Shown: one piece after another, positions 1-8,659 of the stretch
Numbering within the stretch: position 1 is the first letter of the stretch
Layout: each line of letters starts with the position of its first letter
Source of the DNA: Leptolyngbya sp. SIO1E4
GTDB lineage: Bacteria; Cyanobacteriota; Cyanobacteriia; Phormidesmidales; Phormidesmidaceae
Direction: 5' to 3'
Assembly (NCBI GenBank): GCA_010672825.2
Contig: JAAHFU020000004.1
Span: 434,001-498,000, forward strand
Length of the DNA stretch: 64,000 bases
The notes under the pieces: model-generated
Seen by the model: only the letters and a program-made list of their open reading frames with translations
Databases searched by the model: none
Told to the model about the DNA's origin: nothing
Position numbers and translations under genes: made by a program

Positions 1-1012
1 CAAATTCGTGCGTGAGTGAGCGGGTTAAAGGCTGCCGAAAGCTCAGCGACACGGTTTCACTTTCGCTGCGAATGCCCGCCGCTTCAAAGACCGGATCAAT
101 GATGCGACTCTCCGCACTGTCGTAGCGCACCTGAAGGGTGCCATCCAGGCTGTTGACAGGCACCGCATAGCGCACCTCGTAAGTATCGAGCCCCTCAGTC
201 AAGTCGTAGCGAACGCTCAGGCGATCGCCCCAGCCCAGTACGTTGAGATGGCTGGCCAAGACGCCCCCCTGCCGTGACCCGATAGTGGGCGATCGGGCGT
301 TATCGACTGTCAGATTGACCGAAAACGGATCCGCCTCTGTCAACTCTAAAATCAAGAGGTTTTGCCCGGCCCCGCTGCCCGCTGTCAGTTCAGCATCAAC
401 GGTTTCCAACAGCGGATCGACCTGTAAGTGCTGCAGCGCTTCTTCCAGGCGTTGCACGTTCAATGGGGGAGCGGTGGCTTGGGAGAGGCGATCGCGAACA
501 TAGCCTTCCCTGAGACGATTGAGACCGTTAATTTGAATGTGTTCAATGCCGCCCTCAACGACCTGAATCTGGACAACGCCATCACTGAGCACCTGATTTG
601 TGGGCACAAAGGCTCCTGACGAGAGGTAGCCATTCTCGATATACAGTCTGGTGATGTCTGTCCGCAGTCTCAACAGGTCTGCAAATGCAATTTCTCGGCC
701 CTCTAACCCGCTGACCAAAGCCTCAATCTCATCTTGGAAAAGGGTGTTACCCACCACTTGAATATCCTCCAAGAAAAAAGAAACTGGCGGCACTTCCTCG
801 GGGGCTGGAGGGGCTGCCTCAGGCAGCGGTGCTTCGTCAAGTTGAATTGGGTCGTCCGTTTCTGGAGGAAGTTCGGGCAGCGGCTCTAGGGGGTCAACCG
901 GGCCTGGCAGCGTTTCTTCGATTGGATCAGCAGGGGATTGTGCCCACGTGGGTCGCCCTATCAACAAGGGTGCGATCGCCAATAAAAGTGAGCAGTAGAG
1001 CGTGTAGTTCAT
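1..1012 (-). CDS. TpsB/ShlB-FhaC-HecB type two-partner secretion transporter (C-terminus outside window)
   Basis: Reading frame stays open to the left edge, so only the first 337 or so residues are present. Translation begins MNYTLYCSLLLAIAPLL, a signal peptide ending near TWAQS. An acidic, proline-rich linker (residues about 25-75) follows. Next comes a POTRA domain with the typical VSFFLEDIQVVGNTLF opening and a second POTRA-like stretch (VEGGIEHIQINGLNRLREGYV). The start of an outer-membrane beta-barrel (FSVNLTVDNARSPTIGS, then VRYDLTEGLDTYEVRYAVP) is last. This order is that of TpsB/ShlB transporters, which translocate a large exoprotein across the outer membrane; cyanobacterial members are common. 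No TpsA exoprotein is visible on this side; it may lie to the left. ATG at 1012 is the only start giving a clean signal peptide; the ribosome site is weak. Confidence 0.88.
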   Translation of the reverse strand, partial: MNYTLYCSLLLAIAPLLIGRPTWAQSPADPIEETLPGPVDPLEPLPELPPETDDPIQLDEAPLPEAAPPAPEEVPPVSFFLEDIQVVGNTLFQDEIEALVSGLEGREIAFADLLRLRTDITRLYIENGYLSSGAFVPTNQVLSDGVVQIQVVEGGIEHIQINGLNRLREGYVRDRLSQATAPPLNVQRLEEALQHLQVDPLLETVDAELTAGSGAGQNLLILELTEADPFSVNLTVDNARSPTIGSRQGGVLASHLNVLGWGDRLSVRYDLTEGLDTYEVRYAVPVNSLDGTLQVRYDSAESRIIDPVFEAAGIRSESETVSLSFRQPLTRSLTHEF

Positions 1013-1024
1013 GACAGCTCAATG

Positions 1025-1098
1025 TAAGACAGAAGCTGAGATTTGATAGCAGGCAGAAGAGGAAACAAAAGCTCAGATTTAATGGCAAGCTGAAATAA
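1025..1098. repeat. imperfect direct repeat in short spacer
   Basis: Two related stretches of about 25 bases, AAGCTGAGATTTGATAGC and AAGCTCAGATTTAATGGC, lie 38 bases apart between the TpsB start and the preceding minus-strand gene. Function unknown. Confidence 0.5.
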
Positions 1099-1102
1099 TC
1101 TA

Positions 1103-1663
1103 TCAAGGATTTTGGTCTCTGCCTGCAGTCCCCTGTAAAAAATCAACCAGCTCAACGGTAGAGTTAACCCAATGCAAGGTTATTCCAGCCATTTTGAGCG
1201 CTGCTTGGGGATGGTGCTCAAAAATTTCTGATAGCGCAAAACGAAACGTGTCTCCAGCCGCAATTTTTGCAGCTGAAACAGGGGATGTGTGGAGTCGGTT
1301 AAATTCTTCCTCAACGACTGCGTTTAATTGGATCAGCAGCTCCAGTTCCTCCTGAGTTCTTTCGAATAGTGTCAGCCGATGATAGTCAGCACCCACGCGC
1401 CGAATCACCTGCTGCCGTGCTGCCCAAATAAATGGAACCAGGATTTCCCTAAACCGCAGCCTTTTAGACTCAGGTCCGAAGTATTGCTCTAGCCGCAGTG
1501 CCTCCCATTCTCCTACCTGGGCCGTCTGCGCAATTTGCCGCACCACCAGCAGCAAACCTGTTTCTGAAGCTGGAAGCTTGGAGGCGGAGGGGGTGTAATG
1601 GGTTGCTTTGGAATAAAGCGTGAATTGTAACGGGGCTTCGCAAAGATAAGCTGTGCAATTCAT
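1103..1663 (-). CDS. hypothetical protein, 186 residues
   Basis: I do not recognise this protein. It has no signal peptide or membrane segment. The middle (about residues 50-130) is predicted mostly helical and charged, with runs such as RLEQYFGPESKRLRF and TQEELELLIQLNAVVEEEF. The C-terminus is mixed, ending in an acid- and glycine-containing tail. It reads on the minus strand 90 bases before the TpsB-like gene, so the two could be co-transcribed, but no family supports a secretion role. The ATG at 1663 has only a weak AGG-type ribosome site. Codon use matches its neighbours, which supports a real gene. Confidence 0.5.
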   Translation of the reverse strand: MNCTAYLCEAPLQFTLYSKATHYTPSASKLPASETGLLLVVRQIAQTAQVGEWEALRLEQYFGPESKRLRFREILVPFIWAARQQVIRRVGADYHRLTLFERTQEELELLIQLNAVVEEEFNRLHTSPVSAAKIAAGDTFRFALSEIFEHHPQAALKMAGITLHWVNSTVELVDFLQGTAGRDQNP

Positions 1664-1854
1664 CTGGATACCTATCGAGCAACGTTAGCCATCACGATAG
1701 GGCGGGGGTAGGGCCAAGTGATGCAGATTAAGTGCCAACTTACAGGATGATTCCGGCCACCCTAAGCTGCAGTTTTCTGCAATCTTCTCCTTTTTTCCCA
1801 CAATGGATGCCTCTCAAATGGATAATACCGGTTCTCATTTCTAAAGCGACAGAT

Positions 1855-1950
1855 CATAGCCTTGTTCAGTTGAGTCCAGTACATCTGGGTCAAGACAGGG
1901 TCTAGGGTTTGGGGTCTAGGGTGTGCTTGATTAGCCTGCATACTGCTATC
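1855..1950 (+). repeat. dispersed 95-base element, copy 1
   Basis: Begins CATAGCCTTGTTCAGTTGAG and ends CTGCATACTGCTATC. The centre carries TCTAGGGTTTGGGGTCTAGG. Five further copies lie at 2467-2572, 11108-11203, 12796-12880, 32077-32172 and 33817-33912. The best copies end in TATAGC / GCTATA, a six-base terminal inverted repeat. No coding capacity. Confidence 0.85.
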
Positions 1951-1958
1951 AGATCCCT

Positions 1959-2042
1959 TCCAACTGCCCCTTGCCAAGGGGCGGTGCCGCAGGCGGTGGG
2001 GTGGCGATATGTCGTGCTGCTTTGGAGAATTTGGTATAAACC
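1959..2042 (-). repeat. second dispersed module with CCCCTTGCCAAGGGG hairpin
   Basis: Contains CCCCTTGCCAAGGGG (a palindromic hairpin), then GCCGCAGGCGGTGGGGTGGC and ends GGAGAATTTGGTATA. The same module appears in the opposite orientation at 10947-11035, and a fragment (TTTTGGAGAATTGGTATTA) at 32211-32229. Confidence 0.75.
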
Positions 2043-2138
2043 ACAGCGTTTGTGTGTTGAGTAGCCCCCGTCCAGCCTAGAGGGCATAAGGGGTAGGGAT
2101 TATTCTCTAGCAAAATAAAATTGTATTGACACAGCTTA

Positions 2139-2182
2139 GAGAGATAGAAAACTGCTTCGGGAGAGATAGAAAACTGCTTCGG
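2139..2182. repeat. perfect 22-base tandem duplication
   Basis: Two adjacent identical copies of a unit starting GAGAGATAGAAAACTGC and ending TTCGG. No coding frame crosses it. Confidence 0.9.
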
Positions 2183-2227
2183 TCAGGGCGGTAAGATGGC
2201 GATTCCGGTGACGCGTTGTGAGGTTGA

Positions 2228-2283
2228 CTGGGGGTATTTCGCTACCCCCAGACCCCTTCAACCAGGACGTTCCGCCGTCCTGG
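2228..2283. other. two adjacent perfect hairpins, possible structured RNA
   Basis: CTGGGGGTA (2228-2236) pairs with TACCCCCAG (2243-2251) across a six-base loop. CCAGGACG (2262-2269) pairs with CGTCCTGG (2276-2283) across six bases. No U-run follows, so this is not an obvious terminator. It may be a remnant of a mobile element or a small RNA. Confidence 0.5.
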
Positions 2284-2466
2284 ACCTCGCGGAAAGGAGG
2301 AGGTCGTGAGGTGGATGGAACGGTTGGTTTCGGTTGACGATTGGTTGAGTCATGGGAAGTTTGGTAGCGGTTAGTCGCCTCAGCAGATATTGAGAGTATT
2401 TTTCGCTGTCGAATAAATCAGCCATAGGGCATAGGGGCGTTCTTGTCCATTCGCCTGCAAGTCAAC

Positions 2467-2572
2467 TACAGCGTTTCTCACTCTGATGAAGTACTAACCT
2501 TAGACCCCAAACCCCAGACCCTAGTCCCTATTGCGACCAGGATGTACCTCACTCAGCTAAAAAAGGCTGTAT
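2467..2572 (-). repeat. dispersed 95-base element, copy 2 (degenerate, inverted)
   Basis: Recognised by TAGACCCCAAACCCCAGACC, followed by ACCAGGATGTACCTCACTCA, ending AAGGCTGTA. It is the reverse complement of the copy at 1855-1950, with more mismatches. Confidence 0.65.
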
Positions 2573-2853
2573 TGCCAGGAACGGCAAGATGGCTTGCCTG
2601 TAGATGCAATGGCGATTGGCTATTTTCAGACATTTTTGTGGCCAACCCTCGATAGTTTTACTAGACAAATCATCAAGCAGTTTGTCGTAAATGCTGGATG
2701 GTTTGCCCTGCCTCAAAACCTATCTTTTAACTAGCTTCAAAGCTTCCTGAAATTCGGAATTTGAAAAGAAATTCAAATAGCACCAGAACTCAAAAATAGA
2801 GCTGATCGGCAGCGTTTCAATGCAGATCAGCCAATCAATTTGGAGAACGAATC

Positions 2854-5304
2854 ATGACGGCTCAGATAAATGCAGAACGCTTCCCCATGGCTGGTTTACT
2901 TAACCCTGCAACCCTGCCCTTAGACCCCCCTAAAAACGGTGATGTCAGCTGTATTCACTTCAACCCATCGGGGATGGGTGTTTCGGGCGCTTTTCAGAGC
3001 CCTCCTGGTAGCCAGAGTCGGGAGGCTGTCAGTCCCTTAGGGCCAGCTGATGCCATCACGGGTGCCATCACAGATGCCACCCTGCCTACAGATCCCTTAT
3101 TTGCTGACCAGTGGCACCTGCAGAACCTCTCCTTAGAACTGCTGGATCTCAATGTCGTTGATGTCTGGAAAGACTATACCGGGAAAGGCGTTGAAATCGT
3201 CGTCATTGATGATGGTGTTCAACATACGCATCCGGATTTGGAAGGGAACTACTCGACCGATAAAGCGTGGGATTTTGAGAATAATGACGCAGACCCCAGC
3301 GGCGTGGATGGTGAGAACCACGGGACAGCAGTGGCTGGCATCATCGGTGCTGCAGCAGACAATGCAATTGGAGGGGTTGGTGTTGCCTATGGCTCAACTA
3401 TGTTTGGTTTCCAAACATTTGGCAATAACACCGGTGTCAGGCAAATTGATAAATTTATTCGGCAAGTCACCGACGCGATCGATAACGCCGCTGGACTACA
3501 GCAACAGTCAGGCATCAATCGCGAGGCTGACATTGTCAACATGAGCATTGGCACAACGTTTTCTGGAAACTACTTTGATCAGCTGCCCAATGCTTCGGAG
3601 ATGACCGTCTTAAATACTGCGATCGCCCGGGCTGCCATCTTTGGCCGCGATCGCCTAGGGACCATCCTGGTCAAATCAGCCGGTAACGCCCGTGAGATTA
3701 ATCACGACACCAATTCATCGTCCTGGAACGCGAGCCCTCACACAATTTCCGTCGCTGCGATTGACCAAGACGGATTCGTATCCGCCTACAGCACGCACGG
3801 AGCTTCAGTGCTGGTTTCAGCCTTTGGCACCCCTGGTCAGGTCATTACAACCGATCGCGTAGGGCTGGAAGGATATAGCTTCAACGATTACATCTGGAAC
3901 TTTAACGGCACCTCAGCTGCAGCCCCCATGGTCTCTGGGGTCGTGGCGTTGATGTTGGAAGCTAATCCCAATCTTGGCTGGCGTGACATCCAGGAAATCC
4001 TCGCGTATTCTGCGCGTCACGTTGGCACGGATGTTGGCCATGGCACAAGCGGTCACGAAGAATATGCCTGGGCCTTCAACGGTGCCAGGAACTGGAATGG
4101 CGGTGGCCTGTACTTTTCTAATGACTATGGGTTTGGTCTGGTGGATGCAAAGGCCGCCGTCCGCTTAGCGGAAACCTGGGGGAATACTCCCCAGACCAGT
4201 GAGAATCAAAGGACTGTCTTTGCAGACTTCCTCGATATAACGACAACGATGAGCCTTGAGGGAGATTCATTGAGTCACGATATCGACAGTCATCTCGATA
4301 TTGAATATGTCGAGGTAGACGCCCATTTTAGTCAGTGGTATGACCTGGGTGACCTGACTATCCAGCTGACTTCACCCCAGGGCACATCCAGTGTTCTCAT
4401 CCACAATAGTGGTGAGAATAATGACAACATTGCGGGGGGCTTCTCTGGTCGGTGGAAGTTTTTCTCGCATGCATTTCGCGGCGAAGACACCCTTGGCACC
4501 TGGACAGTTCAGCTCTTTGATGCAGATAGCCCGGTGGTTTCACCAATTACGATTGATGATATCAACCTGACCTTCTATGGTCAGCCAGCTTCCTTGGATG
4601 ACACCTTTATTTTCACCCAGGAATATTCTGATTACGTTGGCTTATGGGGGCATTCTCAATCCATTGAAGGAGGCCCTGGAACCGATACGATTAACGCTGC
4701 GGCAGTTGACTTCAATACCACCATTAATCTTCTTGCAGGGACCGGTTGGATTGACGGGGTTACCGTGAGTATTCTCGACATTGAGAATGTATTTACCGGT
4801 GATGGTGACGACTTCATTACAGGCAACACGCTCAATAACAGCCTATCTGGCATGGGAGGTAACGACAATCTGGATGGAGATGCCGGTGATGATATTCTCA
4901 ACGGTGGGGCCGGCCACGACACCTTAACCGGCGGAACGGGGACTGACGAGTTGTGGGGGGGAGACGGTCATGACACCTTAATTGGGGTTGCCCCATTTGA
5001 ACAGCAGTCTGAACAGGCCGAATACGATGTCCTGACCGGCGGAAAAGGCGCAGACACCTTTGTCTTGGGAGATGCCTTTAAGGCTTACTATGTCGGTTTG
5101 GGGTATGCGCTCATAACCGATTTTTTCTGGCAAGAGGGCGACACACTCCAGGCTTTTGGCCATCGATCAAGCTACACATTGGGCTTTGGAAACTGGCATG
5201 GTAACGCGTTAGAAGATACCTTCATCTATTACCAGAACGATCTGATTGGAATCCTTCAAGATACGACTGATGTGGTTCTCTCCTTAGATGTTACCTACGT
5301 GTGA
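2854..5304 (+). CDS. secreted kexin-like S8 serine protease with P domain and RTX repeats
   Basis: An 816-residue protease. The catalytic triad is visible: Asp119 in VVIDDGV, His155 in ENHGTAVAG and Ser353 in NGTSAAAPMVSG, with oxyanion Asn in KSAGNA. The DDG form and the following P domain (about residues 450-575; LDIEYVEVDAHFSQWYDLGD) place it with the kexin/furin-like branch of S8. C-terminal RTX calcium-binding nonapeptides (about 635-700; GGNDNLDGDAGDDILNGG) are the usual signal for type I secretion, and no N-terminal signal peptide is seen. A GGAG ribosome site sits eight bases before ATG 2854. No type I transporter is adjacent; it must be elsewhere. The protein is probably exported and calcium-activated, and its substrate is unknown. 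Confidence 0.93.
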   Translation: MTAQINAERFPMAGLLNPATLPLDPPKNGDVSCIHFNPSGMGVSGAFQSPPGSQSREAVSPLGPADAITGAITDATLPTDPLFADQWHLQNLSLELLDLNVVDVWKDYTGKGVEIVVIDDGVQHTHPDLEGNYSTDKAWDFENNDADPSGVDGENHGTAVAGIIGAAADNAIGGVGVAYGSTMFGFQTFGNNTGVRQIDKFIRQVTDAIDNAAGLQQQSGINREADIVNMSIGTTFSGNYFDQLPNASEMTVLNTAIARAAIFGRDRLGTILVKSAGNAREINHDTNSSSWNASPHTISVAAIDQDGFVSAYSTHGASVLVSAFGTPGQVITTDRVGLEGYSFNDYIWNFNGTSAAAPMVSGVVALMLEANPNLGWRDIQEILAYSARHVGTDVGHGTSGHEEYAWAFNGARNWNGGGLYFSNDYGFGLVDAKAAVRLAETWGNTPQTSENQRTVFADFLDITTTMSLEGDSLSHDIDSHLDIEYVEVDAHFSQWYDLGDLTIQLTSPQGTSSVLIHNSGENNDNIAGGFSGRWKFFSHAFRGEDTLGTWTVQLFDADSPVVSPITIDDINLTFYGQPASLDDTFIFTQEYSDYVGLWGHSQSIEGGPGTDTINAAAVDFNTTINLLAGTGWIDGVTVSILDIENVFTGDGDDFITGNTLNNSLSGMGGNDNLDGDAGDDILNGGAGHDTLTGGTGTDELWGGDGHDTLIGVAPFEQQSEQAEYDVLTGGKGADTFVLGDAFKAYYVGLGYALITDFFWQEGDTLQAFGHRSSYTLGFGNWHGNALEDTFIYYQNDLIGILQDTTDVVLSLDVTYV

Positions 5305-5414
5305 TGGGAGGATTCTTGTGACATCAAAAATGATTTTATTTGAACTGGCAATTTTGGCAAGGACTTACAAGCTGGTTTCATAGTGTGGAGTCTGCTGGGT
5401 AAATGTCACCTTTT

Positions 5415-5470
5415 CGCCCACCCCCTGGATTCCTCTCCTAGTACTGGGAGAGAAATTCAGGGGGTGGGCG
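5415..5470 (+). terminator. long stem-loop downstream of the protease gene
   Basis: CGCCCACCCCCTG (5415-5427) is perfectly complementary to CAGGGGGTGGGCG (5458-5470). An inner CTCTCC/GGAGAG pairing shortens the loop. There is no T-run after it, so termination is inferred from position, 110 bases after the protease stop. Confidence 0.55.
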
Positions 5471-5631
5471 CGATAATAGGTTTGAACGCTTGAGATACTC
5501 CCGCCTAAGAACTTTCTGCAGGAGGGGCCATTCAGCAATCTGTAAACCTGCCACGCGTCCGCTCCTGCTTTTCGGAATGCCCTATATTTCCAGATGTCTG
5601 ATTCAAGGAAAACATCAACTATTATTATTAA

Positions 5632-5647
5632 GTTACATGCTTGTTAC
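5632..5647 (+). promoter_or_regulatory. GTTAC direct-repeat pair, site 1
   Basis: GTTAC at 5632 and 5643 are 11 bases apart. The same arrangement recurs at 5695/5706 and 19225/19236. It resembles response-regulator (OmpR/RpaB type) direct repeats, but RpaB HLR1 sites are usually spaced 10 bases apart, so the binding protein is unknown. Confidence 0.4.
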
Positions 5648-5691
5648 TGGGCTCTTTTAATACCTTTAGGGCATCGATTTATAGTGATGAT

Positions 5692-5760
5692 TGAGTTACA
5701 TGATTGTTACTACTTGCAATATATTTGAAGTGCGGTTAACATCCAAAACTGTAAGTTTTC
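5692..5760 (+). promoter_or_regulatory. regulatory block shared with 19222-19291
   Basis: Includes GTTAC at 5695 and 5706, then TACTTGCAA, AAGTGCGG and ATCCAAAACT in the same order and spacing as the block upstream of the NmrA-like gene. It lies 220-290 bases before the haem-oxygenase-fold gene, so it is probably that gene's promoter/operator region. Confidence 0.55.
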
Positions 5761-5977
5761 GAACAGTCTTCACGAGGGAATAAAGTAAACCTGTGGTGTG
5801 GCAATCGCTGCTTTTGTGAGGTTGCAGTGGTCTAATGCCAGTGAGGGAAAGAATTTGCAAACAGAGCTGTTTTGCAGCATGGAGTGAGACTGTCCGCCAA
5901 TCTATCCAGGTAAAGATCCTCCAGTGATAGGAGGATCCTCATTGAAAATACCTCAAGTTTTGAAAGGAGCGAAAGGT

Positions 5978-6703
5978 ATGAATATTTCTAGTGTGCCCAG
6001 TGCTTTCCATTCAACAGGAAGTACGATGAATACTCTTTACGAGTATCTTGAGTTCAAGGAAGATACCTTTAAGCGTCACTCTTTCTTCCAAAGACTCGAA
6101 GCGATGGACTCCTTAAATCAGCTAGCTTCAGTCGCGCAACAAATATCTTTTTGGGTGATGTCTTTCCAGGATCTATTGAGACTTAACGTCGCGCAAACTC
6201 AGGATGTAGAACTGAACCGGATTCTGCGATGTCATCAATCAGAAGATGCAGGCCATGAAGAATGGTTTCTCCATGATTTACATGTGATGAAGATTGAGGA
6301 ACCAGGACTTCGCACACTGTATAGCCACAAACATACCCCCACCCGCGATGCCACGTATGTCATTCTTGGAAAGATCCTTGAAGCGCGTAGCGATCATGAA
6401 CGTATTGCGATTTTATTGACGGTGGAGTCTGCAGCACAGGTTTTCTTTAGCCAGATTGCCAGTTTCTCAGAACGGCTCAATGTTTCTAAGGACTTAAAGT
6501 ACTTCTCAAGCAATCATTTGCATGCAGAAGAAGGCCACGATTCTTTGGATCAGGATATGGAAGCCTTTTTAAATCGCATGTGGCTTACAGAAGATAAAAA
6601 GAGAACGGTTTACAGCATTATCGATCACGTGTACAACGCTTTCTCTATCATGTTTGATTACTTTGACTCTACGCTAGTAGAGAATCTCTCGGTATCTGCG
6701 TAG
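5978..6703 (+). CDS. haem-oxygenase-fold diiron-type protein (CADD/DUF3865-like)
   Basis: A 241-residue, all-helical protein. The metal-binding pattern is visible: EDAGHEEW (ExxxH, about residues 80-90), the Glu of TVESAAQVFF near 150, and HLHAEEGHD near 185. This spacing fits the haem-oxygenase-like diiron oxidase superfamily, which includes CADD, UndA and SznF enzymes and cyanobacterial DUF3865 proteins. Such enzymes use dioxygen to oxidise or cleave small amines, acids or aromatic substrates; the substrate here cannot be told from sequence. I place the start at ATG 5978 because AAAGGAG lies nine bases ahead; a longer frame begins at 5924. The ScyD/ScyE-family gene follows 91 bases later on the same strand, suggesting a shared transcript. 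Confidence 0.7.
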   Translation: MNISSVPSAFHSTGSTMNTLYEYLEFKEDTFKRHSFFQRLEAMDSLNQLASVAQQISFWVMSFQDLLRLNVAQTQDVELNRILRCHQSEDAGHEEWFLHDLHVMKIEEPGLRTLYSHKHTPTRDATYVILGKILEARSDHERIAILLTVESAAQVFFSQIASFSERLNVSKDLKYFSSNHLHAEEGHDSLDQDMEAFLNRMWLTEDKKRTVYSIIDHVYNAFSIMFDYFDSTLVENLSVSA

Positions 6704-6794
6704 AAATTTATTAGTTTGGGTGCTCATTGGCATTGTCCAACGTTGGATGTTGGCTTCAATGCAAACAGTATTTCAATAGAACTCTCTAGGGAAA

Positions 6795-8048
6795 ATGATG
6801 CGTATTCAATACTCTGCAACGCTGTTTTTGGGTATGGCCACGCTTGTCTGCTCCTCCGGTGTTGCGCAGGCTGCTAGCCTGACTACAATTGCGAGCGGTC
6901 TGAATAATCCGAGAGGTATAACGTTTGGCCCAGATGGCTCTTTGTATGTGGCTGAAGCCGGGATTGGCGGAGATGGAATATTTGTTCCTGCACCGGAGTT
7001 GGATTCAGTTCAAGCCTTTGGCTTATCTGGATCGATTACTCGAATTCGAGACGGTGCCCAAGAGCGTGTCCTGACTGACTTACCGTCATTATCTTTATTC
7101 CCAGAGGGGACTACGCCCCCCCAAACTGTAGGCGCATTGCTGCCAGCTACAGGACTTCACGATATCGAGTTTGACCAAGCGGGTAACCCTTATGGGCTCT
7201 TTGGTTATGCCACTACGACAGATCAGCAGGATGCGCTCACCGCTGTTGGAGGGGGTGACCTGGGCAACTTGCTTTCATTCGATATTGATGAAGGGGGTGC
7301 TTGGCAACGCGGAGATTTCTCAATTGATTTGGTGGCTTTTGAGGAGTTAGATAATCCAGATGATGGTGCCTTTCTGAATAACCCATTTGATCTAGAAGTT
7401 CAGGGAAATAGGTTTTATATTGCTGACCCTGGAGGGAATAACTTCTATTCTGCAGATTTCGCTGGAAATGTTGCCCTAGACGCCGTTTTTCCTCCAGAAG
7501 TTATTGATGGCACTGCCTTTGAGCGAGTTCCCACTTCTGTTGCAGTTGGCCCGGATGGTGCTTTTTACATCGGAGAACTGACGGGCAATTTCTCTCCACC
7601 GGGTAGTGCTCGCGTATTGAGGGTGCCACCGGGAGGCGACCCCGAAGTATTTGCGGAGGGGTTTACGCAAATCATTGGCTTGGACTTTGATAGTAGTGGC
7701 AACCTGTATGTTTTGGAGTTTTCGGTCAGTTCAGATGAGCCTATTCCTACTGAGGATTCTGGGCAAGAATTTACCGGGAGGCTTGTGAAACTGTCTGCTG
7801 ATGGTAGTCGCAGCACGCTCATTGGGGCGGGTGAAGGTCTAGTTGGCCCCACCGGCTTAACCGTGGGGCCTGATGATGAAATTTATGTATCGAACTTTGG
7901 GACCACAATCAGCACTGGGCAAGTTGTTCGTATTGACGCAATGGCATCGGTTCCTGAGCCCGCTTCAGCCTTGGCGCTGTTGGTTGTGGGTGTAGCGGGA
8001 GGCAGAGTGCTGAAGCGGGCGAGCGCCCAAGTAGGGGCTCACGTGTAA
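6795..8048 (+). CDS. ScyD/ScyE-family beta-propeller protein with PEP-CTERM tail
   Basis: A 417-residue exported protein. A signal peptide (residues 1-27, ending GVAQAAS) is followed by SLTTIASGLNNPRGITFGPD and repeated blades of the NHL/SMP-30-like type (VAVGPDGAFYIGEL, GLTVGPDDEIYVSNFG). This is the pattern of the ScyD/ScyE family found in scytonemin clusters, where these proteins are thought to act in the periplasm; many paralogues exist outside those clusters. The C-terminus VPEPASALALLVVGVAGGRV is a PEP-CTERM sorting signal with its hydrophobic stretch and a basic end. Two consecutive ATG codons, 6795 and 6798, could both serve as start. The nearby fused anthranilate synthase and ebo genes support a link to an indole-derived metabolite. 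Confidence 0.82.
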   Translation: MMRIQYSATLFLGMATLVCSSGVAQAASLTTIASGLNNPRGITFGPDGSLYVAEAGIGGDGIFVPAPELDSVQAFGLSGSITRIRDGAQERVLTDLPSLSLFPEGTTPPQTVGALLPATGLHDIEFDQAGNPYGLFGYATTTDQQDALTAVGGGDLGNLLSFDIDEGGAWQRGDFSIDLVAFEELDNPDDGAFLNNPFDLEVQGNRFYIADPGGNNFYSADFAGNVALDAVFPPEVIDGTAFERVPTSVAVGPDGAFYIGELTGNFSPPGSARVLRVPPGGDPEVFAEGFTQIIGLDFDSSGNLYVLEFSVSSDEPIPTEDSGQEFTGRLVKLSADGSRSTLIGAGEGLVGPTGLTVGPDDEIYVSNFGTTISTGQVVRIDAMASVPEPASALALLVVGVAGGRVLKRASAQVGAHV

Positions 8049-8064
8049 ATGGCTGAGCGCGCGC

Positions 8065-8102
8065 GCGAGTACACTGCGTAGGAATATACGACGTGTACTC
8101 GC
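8065..8102 (+). terminator. stem-loop between convergent genes
   Basis: GCGAGTACAC (8065-8074) is perfectly complementary to GTGTACTCGC (8093-8102), with an inner CGTA/TACG pairing. It lies between the ScyD/E-family gene and the convergent HxlR gene and could stop transcription from the left; no strong T-run follows. Confidence 0.6.
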
Positions 8103-8130
8103 TTGAAATTGTAGGGCGTTTGTTTGAACT

Positions 8131-8478
8131 TTATGAGGTGATTAAAGTTCTTGAAGGGTGCTTGACTAGATACTTTTCTCCCCAATCCCTCATAGATAAC
8201 AATATTGGCACCAGGCTTTTGCCATCTTCCGTCAGGGCATACTCCACCTTAATTGGATTTGAGTAAGCTGTTCGCTGTATCAGCTGATCTTGTTCAAGTT
8301 CTCTAAGCTGAAGTGTGAGGATACGCCGACTAATGCCAGAAATTTGGTGTTGAAGCTCCCCAAATCGCTGCGTTTTGTTTAGCAAGCAGTACAAAATATT
8401 GGGTTTCCATTTACCAGAGATGAGGTCAACGGTAACTTTTACAGGGCATTGCTTCTGCTTGATTTGTTCTGTTGTCAT
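8131..8478 (-). CDS. HxlR-family transcriptional regulator
   Basis: A 115-residue winged-helix protein. The family opening is clear: CPVKVTVDLISGKWKPNILY, then LNKTQRFGELQHQISGISRR and TLQLRELEQDQLIQRTAY, and a C-terminal LVPILLSMRDWGEKYL. HxlR proteins bind DNA as dimers and often respond to thiol-reactive or redox signals or control a divergent gene. Here the divergent neighbour is the fused anthranilate synthase, 181 bases away, which makes it the best candidate target. An inverted repeat covers this gene's start codon and could be an autoregulatory site. The Cys11 before the conserved core is at the position used for sensing in some family members. Confidence 0.9.
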   Translation of the reverse strand: MTTEQIKQKQCPVKVTVDLISGKWKPNILYCLLNKTQRFGELQHQISGISRRILTLQLRELEQDQLIQRTAYSNPIKVEYALTEDGKSLVPILLSMRDWGEKYLVKHPSRTLITS

Positions 8479-8521
8479 GTTTATACACCGCTAAGTTGTT
8501 TCAAGTAATAAGGCATGACAA
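8472..8521. promoter_or_regulatory. inverted repeat spanning the HxlR start
   Basis: TTGTCATG (8472-8479) and CATGACAA (8514-8521) are perfect inverted repeats separated by 34 bases. This is a candidate operator for the HxlR protein, inferred from position only. Confidence 0.3.
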
Positions 8522-8659
8522 TACAGAAATCATTCCCTACTACTGCGAGCTAGCTGGCCAAAATTTGTAGATGCCTTGTCACTTTTCTTCGACTCACACT
8601 CTGATTGACTACAGGGATTTTGAATGCAAAAGAGACCATCCTTCAAGAGGGAGATCTAA

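Larger units (their letters stand above)
1664..2853. other. 1.2-kb gene-free spacer packed with repeats
   Basis: No convincing coding frame. It holds two copies of a 95-base dispersed element, a module with a GC-rich hairpin, a perfect 22-base tandem duplication and two adjacent hairpins, listed separately. The last 200 bases before the protease gene are AT-rich and probably carry its promoter, but no clear -35/-10 pair stands out. Confidence 0.7.
5305..5977. other. gene-free spacer with hairpin and duplicated regulatory block
   Basis: Contains a long hairpin at 5415-5470 just after the protease gene. A weaker pairing of GCAGGAG with CTCCTGC follows near 5520-5573. Two GTTAC pairs then sit in a block shared with 19222-19291. 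The leader of the following gene is long, about 200 bases. Confidence 0.6.
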
